Source: Membranipora membranacea
Taxonomy: Eukaryota; Bryozoa; Gymnolaemata; Cheilostomatida; Membraniporidae
NCBI GenBank assembly: GCA_914767715.1
Contig: OU612075.1
Location: 808,001 to 868,000, forward strand
Direction: 5' to 3'
DNA length: 60,000 bases
The first letter of the stretch is position 1. Each line of letters starts with the position of its first letter. The notes below the pieces were generated by a model, which had not been told where the DNA came from, did no database searches, and saw only the letters and a program-made list of their open reading frames with translations. The translations under genes were made by a program, and so were the position numbers. Of this stretch, positions 24,321-34,308 are shown piece by piece.

Positions 24321-24382
24321 CTGATTTATCACAGCCTCAGTTATTTATTAAGTCGAGTAGGAACAAAACACAGATTGTGTTG
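24321..24382 (+). other. Possible linker exon before p20 (unit C)
   Basis: After CATGTCAG it encodes LSQPQLFIKSSRNKTQIVL and ends TTG/GTACTT in the phase needed by the next exon. The implied intron would be only 29 bp (24,383-24,411), too short for most animals, so this exon is doubtful. Confidence 0.25.
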
Positions 24383-24411
24383 GTACTTATATATTTGCCT
24401 TTTATTTCCAG

Positions 24412-24579
24412 TATACAATGACTGAGACACGAGGGAGAGCACTCCTAATATCTAATGAGTACAAACTGCCCAACGGCTCATACAGGAAAGGCTCAGAACA
24501 TGACTACAGAAATATGAGAGATCTTTTGGTGATGCTTGGGTTTGTTGTTGTAGGTGGTCATCAGAACTACACAGCAAAG
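24412..24579 (+). CDS. Caspase exon: p20 start
   Basis: 56 codons after TATTTCCAG, donor AAG/GTATTG. Contains GRALLISNEY, the S1-pocket Arg in YRKGSEHD, and MLGFVVV. This exon is absent from unit B. Confidence 0.85.
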
Positions 24580-27133
24580 GTATTGATCGTGTCAATCTAA
24601 CGTGAGTGTAAAATATAGTTGCATTCACTTATCTATTTCTTTACCTTACTTATAGACGCAATCATTATCCGTAACTAAAAATACTCTTTCTTGTCACGTA
24701 CACACATTTTTTGTGATAATGTTGTTAACCTTGCAGGTGTAGCTTATTGATGTCACAACTTGATTTATATTTCAGGAAATGGTGGAGGCAATTCACAGAG
24801 AGACACAACTGGTAGATGAAACAGGAGAATCTGTCTATAAGAACCTCGGAGTGTTTGTACTGATGATTACAAGTCATGGCACTGAAGGCTGTGTGGCAGG
24901 TGTGGACGGTAAACTGGTCAAGCTGTCAGACATCAGCAAGATGGTCTCTGCAAGAAATTTCCCAGCCATGCTGGGCAAACCAAAACTCCTCGTAATACAA
25001 GCTTGTGCTGGAAGTAAGTGAAATATTAACCTATCTTTTAGTTTGAGCAGCCGGCCACGATCTCCAGGTAAAGTTTATTCCGTGTTAAGTAATGAGCAGC
25101 ATCTGAATTATTCCACAATTTTGAAAGCTGTCAAACATCAACACATGGGTCATTGAGGGTATTGGATATATATATATTAAACATGTTGGAAGTGTGATTG
25201 TTGATGGTAATAATGTATAGATCAAGTTTGATACATTTGCCTGTGCCCCTCTCTACATGTCACGCAGCTGTAGAGGAGGGGCAACTCCAAACACAGGCAA
25301 ATTGATCAAAATTGATCAATTAAATATGTAAAATTTACTCAATGCTACTCTGCCATGTTGCTATATCGATCAAGTCTGAACTCGTAGTTCTAATTTGGAG
25401 TTGCTCTCCCAGGTCTGACAACTGTGCAGTCGAGTGTAAGCAACTCCGTACAAATCAATGAGATTTGATTTGATACATATTTAGTAGGTCAATACAACTT
25501 CCACTAAAAACACCAGTATACTCTGTGTATGTGTCTATCTATATGATGTGTGAATACTACGGTGTTCTGGTATCAGTTTCTGGTGATTGTCCTTACAGGT
25601 AGCAGAGAGATGTTGTTAGATACTACAGACTCAGTTCCCTCAATCTCAGAGCTGAATGCAGCTGCACCTGAACCTCTCCCCCCTACATCTGATCTAGAAG
25701 TTACATCATCAGCACCTAGAGAAGGAGATCTGTATCAGACAGGAAGTGATGTCATACAGCTGTTACCTGAAGTAGACAGTATCAATGAAACAATATCAGT
25801 GGCTGATCTGATAATTATGCAATCAAGTTTTGACAGTAAGTTTTATATTTGGAAGTTCCTCTCATACATTGGCTGTTAACAAAAATGACTAATGAATAAG
25901 GTATTCGAGAGTATATGAGTCCAAATTTGAGTCTTCCAACATCATTTACTTAATCGACTATTCATAGTCATCTGTTCTACAACTTCCCTCTCCCAATCTT
26001 TGTGATGTCATAATATCAGGTTTAATGCCCATTGTACTCAGATTAGTTTCATAATAAATAATTGTTTTGTAGCGCTTGTGTCTCCTAGATCAGCTGTAAC
26101 AGGATCGGCATTCATCAGAGCCCTGGTCGTAACACTCTACAAGTTTGCAGGACAGTTTGATGTAGTAACTTTGGGGGAGCTAGTGAGTATTACCGCATAT
26201 GGCCATAATTCGAACTAGGATGTGTGAACCAGAATGACAGGTTGACACCGCAATATAAAAAACTTAATTCTGTCAGGGCCAACTACCACCCTCAGCTACA
26301 AGAACACTATCCACACCAGAAATGTGATATATTGCCTCAAATTCCAAATCATGATAAATAACATATAACTAAAAATTGATCTCTACTTGATATGGTTATA
26401 TTTGAATTGTTTAGCATATGCGCCCGTCTCCATTTTGATGTCTTTGGTATAATTTTCATTTTCTACACAAAGGTAAGAGAGGCTGTCAGTAGATATGGAG
26501 TAGAGCAAACACAGGCTTACCTTGCAGCTAATCCTGGTCAGAATGCAGCTTACGTAGCTCAGATGCCTAAGATGATATCTACTCTCACAGACCTAAGAAA
26601 GTTATACCTCAGACCTGGAGTTAATATGAGAAGAGCTGGAGAACATCCACAATCTCTGACAGATCCCAGATATCCTGATGGTAATACTACCACAACTATA
26701 GAATGGTTACCAGGTAAAAATTATTAAAGATTACAAATTGAAAATAGCTCAACACAATGTGATCTTGACTTTTACATCACTCTCCAAAGTCCAAATTATA
26801 ATTTTGGCTTAAATAAAATTATGAAAGTGGGAAGAATACGCCGCTCCATTTTTTGTTTTACAGAAGCTGGTTGTTTACACTTTGAAATGCCAAAGTACTG
26901 TTGAAATCTTTTTTTTCCAAAATAATCTGTTTGGTTACATTCTAGATTTGAAAACCACCGAGGCGGTCGGAAACACTCGGCCTCCAGTACGGAATTACAT
27001 ACGATGGAGAATCAGGACAGCAGCACCCATAGTGAGACCTAGACCTATTCCTAGACCGAGAACAAGGCCTGTTCCTAGACCGAGAACACGGCCTACTCCT
27101 AGACCGAGAGCAGGCCCGGCTCCGAGCCCATGA
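24412..27133 (+). CDS. Caspase (C14 cysteine protease), complete p20-p10 domain
   Basis: Six exons in matching phase (24,412-24,579, 24,776-25,013, 25,599-25,835, 26,073-26,182, 26,473-26,713, 26,946-27,133) give 393 residues from YTM. Visible: YTM..TRGRALLISN at the p20 start, RKGSEHD with the S1-pocket Arg, MITSHGTEG with catalytic His, LLVIQACAG with catalytic Cys (QACAG instead of the usual QACRG), an 80-residue linker holding several Asp that may be cleavage sites, VSPR with the second S1 Arg (VSWR in most caspases), and LRKLYLRPG near the p10 end. Caspases cleave after Asp in apoptosis and inflammation. The start is unsettled: ATG 24,418 would give a prodomain-less enzyme, but an AG acceptor just before and the conserved YxM suggest an upstream exon. 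The neighbouring p10-only copy is its closest relative here. Confidence 0.87.
24776..25013 (+). CDS. Caspase exon: catalytic His and Cys
   Basis: After ATTTCAG. Encodes LGVFVLMITSHGTEG and GKPKLLVIQACAG, then donor A/GTAAGT. It carries the whole catalytic dyad and is missing from unit B. Confidence 0.88.
25217..25322. mobile_element. Small foldback MITE with GGGGCAACTCC arm
   Basis: Lies in the intron between the catalytic exon and the linker exon. Left arm TTTGATACATTTGCCTGTG and right arm CACAGGCAAATTGATCAAA are inverted. CCCCTCTCTAC pairs with GTAGAGGAGGGG around a short apex near 25,258. Unit B keeps only the right half. Confidence 0.7.
25599..25835 (+). CDS. Caspase exon: inter-subunit linker
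   Basis: 237 bp. A Ser/Pro/Glu-rich linker (APEPLPPTSD, SSAPREGDLYQTGSD) leads into ISVADLIIMQSSFD, the first p10 strand (ADFL.AYST in typical caspases). Confidence 0.85.
26073..26182 (+). CDS. Caspase exon: p10 core
   Basis: LVSPRSAVTGSAFIRALVV then TLYKFAGQFDVVTLGEL. Arg of VSPR aligns, without gaps from ADLII, with the S1-pocket Arg of VSWR. Confidence 0.85.
26473..26713 (+). CDS. Caspase exon: p10 end and extension
   Basis: VREAVSRYGVEQTQAYLAAN through PKMISTLTDLRKLYLRPG ends the usual p10 fold. VNMRRAGEHPQSLTDPRYPD and TIEWLPG form an extension beyond normal caspase length. Confidence 0.85.
26946..27133 (+). CDS. Caspase exon: Arg/Pro tail
   Basis: After ACATTCTAG. NYIRWRIRTAAP leads into RPRPIPRPRTRP-type repeats and stops at TGA 27,131-27,133. 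A basic, proline-rich tail is unusual for a caspase. The repeat has a 15/30 bp DNA period. Confidence 0.75.
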
Positions 27134-27218
27134 ACAGGGCATACCTGATACATTTATTTATTTATCTATAAGCTCTCTGATGTGAGAGTCTCGAGTAATC
27201 CCAGCCTCCACTCATATT

Positions 27219-27863
27219 CTAACAAAGAGAGTTTTGTATAGTGTGTATAGTGTGTATAGTGTATATAATTTTATTACTCTTCATGCTGCTGTTTTGTTAA
27301 CGATGTAGCCAACCTTTCATGATTGTGAGACAGCTTGTATTTGTACATTGTTATAATTATCTATGATATATTATTTACTATGATATTATTATATATGTGG
27401 AGGCAGCTGGTGTGAGTTATACTTTAGGCAGCAGTTATACTATGATGTTATCCTACTGCTGTGTGATTTACTGTAGTTTTCATAGGTCTACAGCTCAACA
27501 TATTGTACAACACATGCCGTTTTTTATCTGTATAGTGTGTAACATTAATCGTATGCTGCATTTGCCTCCCTGTGTTGTATGCTGTATTTTGTTACATCAT
27601 AATATATATTATGGCTTCTAACTAAGGGAGTTTTGTATAGTGTGTATTTTCCATTAATCCTCTCTATGTTGCATTTCTGTTAACCTCCATCACCCTCAGT
27701 CATGATGTAGCCAACCTTTCATGATGGTGAGACAGTTTGTATTTGTACATTGTTATAATTATCTATGATATATTATTTACTAAGATATTATTATATATGT
27801 GGAGGCAGCTGGTGTGAGTTATACTTAGGCAGCAGTTATACTATGATGTTATCCTACTGCTGT
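27219..27863. repeat. Direct repeat downstream of the caspase
   Basis: 27,219-27,463 and 27,618-27,863 share GATGTAGCCAACCTTTCATG and the following ~170 bp. They look like a local tandem duplication of the 3' flank. I see no gene here. Confidence 0.7.
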
Positions 27864-28280
27864 GTTATGCAGTAGTTCATAAATTCTATATCTGTACATA
27901 TCGGTTTTAAACCATTTTATGTGTAATACAATGAATCATATGCTGTTTTTTGGTTCTCTGACTTGAGTACTCTAATATTAATAATGTTTCAAGTCTCATT
28001 TTCATCGATTTTTTAATGATGCCACGTTATAGATATTTTGAATTTGTTATCACTTATACTTGTGCATTTGTAGGTATGTTGCTAACAAAAATAAAACCTG
28101 GCATGTAAACCTTTTGTTATCACCAAATATGTGATTTATACTTGATTCCTTTCTCAGATAAATGATAGATAGATAAATACTTGAGTTGAAAAGACTTATC
28201 TTCCCTCGAGATGTAAGAAGACAACTAAAATATCCACCGAATACATAATTACAATCATTGTCCAACTCATGCATATGGTC

Positions 28281-28326
28281 TAGCCTGGGCAGGCTGTCGG
28301 GTCGACCCGACAGCCTGCCCAGGCTA
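28281..28326. repeat. Perfect 46 bp palindrome
   Basis: TAGCCTGGGCAGGCTGTCGG, then GTCGAC, then the exact reverse complement: 23 bp arms and no loop. A diverged relative is at 14,487-14,540. Possibly the smallest form of a foldback transposon. Confidence 0.85.
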
Positions 28327-29200
28327 CATGGTCTATACATGAAAAAGTACCCTTATTTAGTAACACCGGATGTTTGGACTTATCACCCTATATGATATCA
28401 GATGACCCTATAACCACGCCATTTTTGCCCCTATGAGCTGTTGGCAAAATGGTTCGCTTGTATTTACTGCATCAGGTTGTCAATGAAAACAAGAACCTAG
28501 AAATTTGCTTGGCCGGCTGCATGAAGTTTAGTTTTCAACCATTTATAACAGATTTCATTCAGTATGACTAAGTGGGGGAAGAAACGGAGTTTACGGTGCA
28601 TATCCCCGTACCCCAAGCTACGTAGGTAGGTGATGCAATATCAGATATGGTGCCCAGCCAACAATCTGATCTCTAACATCAATTGCTTAGTGGAATGGAA
28701 TGATGCATGTTAAAGTAATGGTGGCATAATCATGTATTAGAACACCTGGCACACGTATTACCTTTAGATGAGTAAACACAGCAGTTAAGCAGCCATCTGC
28801 ATCTGCACAAACTATACTGGGTTGATACTATCAGTGCACATACCCAATCTACCCACACTCTGGTTCACGATTTCTGGAATATGTTGTGGAAAACCTGCAG
28901 TCCAAACCGGGCTATCAGGGTATGAATGTACAAGAAAATCAAGTCACTACACTGTCTTGTCTATGGTGAGAGTTATGTGCCCGTATATTTTTTATATCAG
29001 CGAGCCAACCAATTTCATTTACATGTGGGATTTCCGTCCATTCTCACTTGGAGTAACATGTTTTTTACATCGTACTACCTTATTAACCGATTATATCAGC
29101 TAGTCTAGGCAGCCATGTCCTTTCAGTGACCACAGAGACAATGCTGACTTTGTCATGGACTACAGTTGCCGATGGACTGAGTTTCAAACATATGAATTCT

Positions 29201-29413
29201 CTCAGGGTGTTCATGGCGGTTCAGACAAATTGCAGTACTGAGCACTGCAAATTTGTCTGTACCATGATGAACATACATGGGCACCTGGGGGATCTGCCCA
29301 GCAGTACACTTTACCCATGTCCACTATCAACCATTGGTTAGTGGACATGGGCAAAGTGTACTGCTGGGCAGATCCCCCAGGTGCCCATGACCATCAACCA
29401 TGAACACCCTGAG
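29201..29413. repeat. Nested foldback with near-perfect 51 bp arms
   Basis: Outer arms CTCAGGGTGTTCATGG (29,201-29,216) and its complement (29,398-29,413) enclose a small hairpin (CAGACAAATTGCAGT with ACTGCAAATTTGTCTG, 29,222-29,259) and a large one (29,276-29,327 with 29,339-29,389). The result is a three-way-junction shape. Confidence 0.8.
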
Positions 29414-29600
29414 TACTCATTTGACTTTGACAGAGAGTCTCTGAGCAATGAACTCTGAGAGAGTTACAATTTGCCAATGAAATGGAACTTGTTGTGCTAA
29501 TCATACTTACATCAACGATGAAATCACGCTAGACCGCCTAGGGGGGCGTAAGGGGTGTGCTCCATTCATTACAAAATAAAGTACAGTTCTAAAATACTCT

Positions 29601-30213
29601 CATTACAAAATAAAGTACAGTTGTGAAATACCCTTTACCAGTGGTTCCTACATATCGTAGCAGCGGGTGGATTGTGTATAAATGAGTGTAGCAAAAGTAG
29701 AGAGCTGAGCCTAGCATACACACGCCCCAGCATGCAATCACATGAATCCAACATGCATTCAGACAAGCACACTTTGCCTTCCATTGTACTCCTTTGTTCA
29801 CCAAACAAAAGGCCTTTTGTTACACAACTCTCATAGGTGCATTGGGGCATGCCTCCCTGACGTCGGCCCCCAGGGCCTATCCAACATACTACAGACTAGG
29901 TGTACTTTATTTTGTAATGCTGGGGGCCTATGTCTGGGAGTCTGACTTCAAACATGTCCCAAAACACTTATGTTATGAGACTTGTATAACAAAAGGCCTT
30001 TTGTTTGGTGAACAAAGGAGTACAATGGCAGGCAAAGTTTGCCTGTCTGATTATATATTGGGTGGTTGATTGGGTGGTTGGGGCACGTGTATGATAGCCT
30101 CAGTTCTCCACTTTTGCTAAACTCATTTGTGGGTATACACAATCCACCCTTTGCTACAATATGTAGGAACCACTAGTTAAGGGTATTTCACAACTGTACT
30201 TTATTTTGTAATG
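29601..30213. mobile_element. Foldback element, CATTACAAAATAAAG ends
   Basis: About 613 bp. The left end CATTACAAAATAAAGTACAG is repeated inverted at 30,194-30,213. Inner arms (ACAAAAGGCC, TTGTTCACCAAACAAAAGG) are also inverted. A partial extra left end sits at 29,567-29,600 and another right-type end at about 29,901-29,920, so several copies are nested. No clear target duplication. The open frames crossing it are not genes. Confidence 0.65.
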
Positions 30214-30288
30214 TTTTTTTGGCATCGGGTTTAAGAGTAGATCATTGTTCCAGTTTACCATCCGATGGGGGCATGATGGTTAGTTGTA

Positions 30289-30342
30289 GCCTGTCTTAAC
30301 AAGCTTTGTTGGGACCACCGAACAAAGCTTGTTAAGGCAGGC
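30289..30342. repeat. Hairpin with 22 bp arms
   Basis: GCCTGTCTTAACAAGCTTTG... pairs with ...CAAAGCTTGTTAAGGCAGGC with one mismatch and a 10 bp loop. Confidence 0.8.
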
Positions 30343-30726
30343 ATGGTAAGTTGGTCCTCTGGTGTTGGTGATTGTATACTCCTTAATGTCCATGTTACGG
30401 GTGCAAAAAGATAACTATTCCATTGGTGATAATCATAGTCACATGGCAGTCAAAAAAAGAGATGCACATAAGAGAGAGTAATTACTTATATATTACTTAT
30501 ATCACCGGTAATACTTGTTATCAAAATGTATGACTTAGTGACTGGAAAAAAGTCACTATCTGTGCTTTGGCCAAGAGTAAATGCAGTAGTTTGAGCTTAT
30601 GATGTGTCGAGACATACCTTTTCCCTGATACAGTTATAGTAGCTATAACGCCAGGGATTTACATGATGTTGCCTGCTGATTTGCCACACGTGTTATAATC
30701 ATGTGTACTTCGAATGTAGTCTGATA

Positions 30727-31090
30727 AGTTCATCTTGAAGACTTAGCTTCAACTTTACGTAAAAACTGAGTATCAAGCTCATTGCGTCTAATTAGCAAAG
30801 TTGGTATACAATTATCGCACATACACTCTGTTACACTATCTCTCTTATAAAGGAAGTAAATCCACTTTACTGCATCCCGTTGAACCCTCTCAATGTTTTT
30901 TTCTGGAGTGCTACCTGATGTGGGGCCACACCTGTACAGCATTTTTCAGTGTAGGCTTGACAAAAGTCTTGAAGGCAAGTGATTTTGATCTGACAGGAGC
31001 CCATCTAAGACCTCATTTGATAAACCCTAGTGCTCTGTTAGCCTTACCAATAATTCTACTGACATGAACACTAAGGAAATTTTAAATAAA
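30727..31090 (-). pseudogene. CR1/Jockey-like LINE remnant
   Basis: Minus-strand fragments typical of the end of a non-LTR reverse transcriptase: VSRIIGKANRALGFIK, a stop, then LAFKTFVKPTLKNAVQVWPH, a frame change near 30,915, then NIERVQRDAVKWIYFLY, SVTECM and LLIRRNELDTQFLRK. These match the KAN..LGFL, YK.LVRP.LEYA..VW and LE.VQRRA motifs of CR1/Jockey-type elements. The stop and frameshift show it is dead. No upstream RT core is visible. Confidence 0.8.
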
Positions 31091-31099
31091 AGGAGTGTC

Positions 31100-32500
31100 T
31101 CATTTGGCTAACACTGTTGGAATATGTTTTGCAATACCAATACTAGGATACAGCTACTACATTCTTACATTCTTTTGTAATTAATAGTAGTAGGCCTGCT
31201 TTTGATACCATAAATGGTAATATACAAGAATTATCTTGTGCATTTTTATCTGTAGTCATATGCGTTAAGGAGATGAGGGCTTTTCCCTCTATATAATAAG
31301 GGAGAAGAAAGTTAGAATTATATTTATAAATTATATGTTGTACTGTATAGGCCTAAGGTATGTTCTATATCAGACTCAGCCACTGATATATATTCATGGA
31401 TTAGAGGAACCCTGAACATATGGCAATTTATGTATGGTAGCTGGAAACAAATGCTCATCTCGGATTGGTCACAAAGTTTAGTAATACTACAGCCGACCCC
31501 TTGTAAACTTTTGTCATGTAGCTTGCCTGAGTTTTTAAACTTCGTTACTGGGACGTCAGACAATGCATAACGTTAAAGCTGCCAGAATTTTAGCTAGATC
31601 CAATTACTGACACAAAATTATTAACTGACGTTATTTCTCCACAAATAGCCATACTGTGTATTTTACCACTAATCCATGAATTCATATCAGTGGACTCAGC
31701 GCTCCGACTGATATGATGCTGACAGTCTGTTGATGGCTGCTATTAATGGGTGTGGTAACTGATTACATAAACTGAAGCTTAGCACATAGATTAGAACAAC
31801 GAGATCCATGTACGGGAAGAACAACATTAATACCATATTATATGTTTTCATTTTATCCATTTTTGTCCAGTAGTTCACTGGTACACAAACTCTAATCGGA
31901 TGGTAATCACATTACATTACCATCAGCGTTAGAATGTGGGTAATGTAGCTGATAGTTAAATTATACTTCAATCAAACAGGTCGAGATTGAGCACTTAAAC
32001 TATCAGTTCACCTGTCCTGTTTGTCTCCGCTTGGCAGCTTATAAGCTCCCACTGCTCAGCTAATAAGCTCCCACTATTCAGTTCTCAGTTCTCAATACTC
32101 AATACTAACAGACAACAGACCACTAGTTTTGCAAAAACTTTATTTCTGTATGTCGGGTAGCCCTATCGTGTCGGGCTGATTAAACACAAGGTCGCCATAA
32201 AGTTACATATTATGGCTTCTAGCGTTATCTGTTTGTGTGTTATAGAATATAGCTGAGTTGTGATGTGGACAGTAGCAGACCATATATTGAATATGAGCCA
32301 TAGATCAGGAGTTATCTGGTGTTTCTGAGAAGAAAATCTAAATATTCTGGTAAGCCGGTATAAATCTACCAATCTCTTCAAAACTCTCTGTAGTTAAAGA
32401 TATACTGATAATAACTAATACTGATAATTGAAACTTGCAAATCTAGAATAGATAAAAGCAAAAAAGTGATTCCTATGAATAATTCTTGTTCAACCCTGAA
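31100..32500. other. Region with no recognised gene
   Basis: Only short open frames and minor hairpins. At 32,252-32,331 there is a weak GVVC-type cassette match (GATGTG..ACAG...CAGGAGTTATCTG), well outside the caspase array. Confidence 0.5.
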
Positions 32501-32507
32501 GACTTAA

Positions 32508-32700
32508 AGACTTAGTTTGAGGCTGCTATTTTGTATCACATCTTATTCTCCATATTCTATTCTATCATGTAAGCGAATTTCAGCTTTAGAATCCCAATAT
32601 TGAGGAAGTTATGGCCTCTCAAACTTCCAAGGTGACGGCCTGATAGAATAAAATATAGAGAATAAGAAGTGATACAAAATAGCAGCCTCAAACTAAGTCT
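32508..32700. mobile_element. TTAA-flanked MITE
   Basis: 193 bp. Terminal inverted repeats of about 60 bp start AGACTTAGTTTGAGGCTGCT. Flanked by TTAA at 32,504-32,507 and 32,701-32,704. TTAA duplication is typical of piggyBac-type transposition, but the ends lack the usual CCC start. Confidence 0.8.
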
Positions 32701-32704
32701 TTAA

Positions 32705-34300
32705 TTATATACTATGATAATCATCGGATTATATCTTGGCAGGGAAGAGATAGTAAAATATTGACCTGCCATTGTGAGGTCTATCAATAAATGCAAATGA
32801 ATGATGCTCACCGCAAATTGTATTAATAAAAGTCAGACCCAATTTTACTTCAGTCTCTTCCTGTACTCCGGAAAGATCTGACCGCAGTCAATCTCTTTGG
32901 AAGAAGATTGAGGACATTGAGATACAATGTCAGTGCGAAGTTAGTTCTAACATCATAACTGTTTAGATTTAGATGCTAGAACATTTACTCAGTAGTTGTA
33001 TCTGATGAATTTTTAGTTAGGCGGAACGATGAGGTCAAGGTGGTATTCATAACTGATGTCATATAAAATGTATCATGTTACATCAGACTGATTTTTGCGT
33101 CTTATTCTTTTAGAAGTTTGTCTGCAGTTTGAGAAATCTCGATCCCAAGATGCATATGTGTCTGAGAGTAACATTATCTGTAATCAGCCACAAGGAAGCT
33201 TTCCCTCTTATTCACCTGCTCGCCTACTCACCACTTACTGACTAGCCAGGAAAGTCTTGTAAATCTGCAGACACGCTTATTCATAAAGTGAGCTTATTTA
33301 AATGAGTGGAACTGATGATTACCTAAAACCTACCGGTAACGAAAGGTATAACAACTTGTAGGAGTTGTCTTGTCACACATATAAGATAGACAACTTCATG
33401 TAAGATGGAATTCAGGTCATTTTTTTATGTGTCTTATACCACTAAAGTTCTCCAATGATATGAGCACATCTCCATCTGAACAAATTATGTATATAACTCT
33501 AACAGCCACACCGAATTAAAATTCTAAACATTCTACAAGTTGTGACCAGTTGTGTTATTACCATTTATTCATGCACATCAATTTAACATTCAATGTGATA
33601 CTGAATGCTTTTAGAGTACTGTTTATGTTGTCTAAGAGTATCTCCTTTCTCACATTCCTTTACTTTACTTTATCAACAGCGGTTGTAAAATGATTGCGAC
33701 GAAATGACTGACTAGATGTTCTTTTTAATTATCATAAAATGTTCTAATTTTGCTAAATTTCACTTTTATACTTTAAAAAAGATTTGTGTTATTTGTCCGC
33801 TCATAGCATACTTATATCACTCTTATATCAAATCCTAAATAAATATATGAAATCAAATATGTGAAATGCTTTTCACCTAATAGCCTTGATACAGGAAAAC
33901 AAGTTGGTACGGAGGAGTCAAATGAGATGAATAGCAATGTTTTAAATGTTAAGGATTGTTCTCATTGGGAAAGTGGACCAAAAAATGTGGAGAATACTTT
34001 TTAGGATAGTTTAGTTACTGCATCTAAACAATTTTTTCTTTCTCTGAAAATGTGTTCCATCCTGGCTGGATTTCCAAATTCAGGTAGATAGGCATTAATC
34101 AATACCCCTCTCTCTATGCTATTTGAGCTGCTACGATATAGCTAATGGTTCACAGTTCCCCAGTATGGTGTCAACAAAATCATCGATACACAATCTTTAA
34201 ATTAGTGGCATTTCCAAAAAGTTATTGCAGCACATTAAATTGCAGCTTGAAAAAGAATTTGCTGCTCACCAATTTTGAGAAAAATAATATCTTCTAGATT
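32705..34300. other. Region with no recognised gene
   Basis: AT-rich sequence with no convincing open frame, RNA gene or repeat. Confidence 0.5.
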
Positions 34301-34308
34301 GTTTTTAC

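Larger units (their letters stand above)
19856..28000 (+). repeat. Caspase-array unit C
   Basis: Third tandem copy, carrying the only complete caspase domain. Internally it has an extra ~820 bp tandem duplication (21,790-22,612 followed by 22,622-23,430) whose halves resemble units A and B respectively. The right limit is uncertain: recognisable similarity to unit B stops near 26,720, and local repeats continue to about 27,865. Confidence 0.7.

Noticed and set aside
24383-24411. 29 bp intron between the LSQPQLF segment and the p20 exon
   Set aside because: Too short for a normal animal intron, so the upstream segment is kept only as a doubtful feature.
29530-29560. GGGGGGCGTAAGGGGTG motif shared with 47,350-47,372
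   Set aside because: Only about 20 bp are shared and no element boundaries are visible; could be chance or a very old repeat.
29589-30142. Several 60-90 codon open frames on both strands
   Set aside because: They lie inside a nested foldback transposon, mirror each other through its inverted arms, and resemble no protein.
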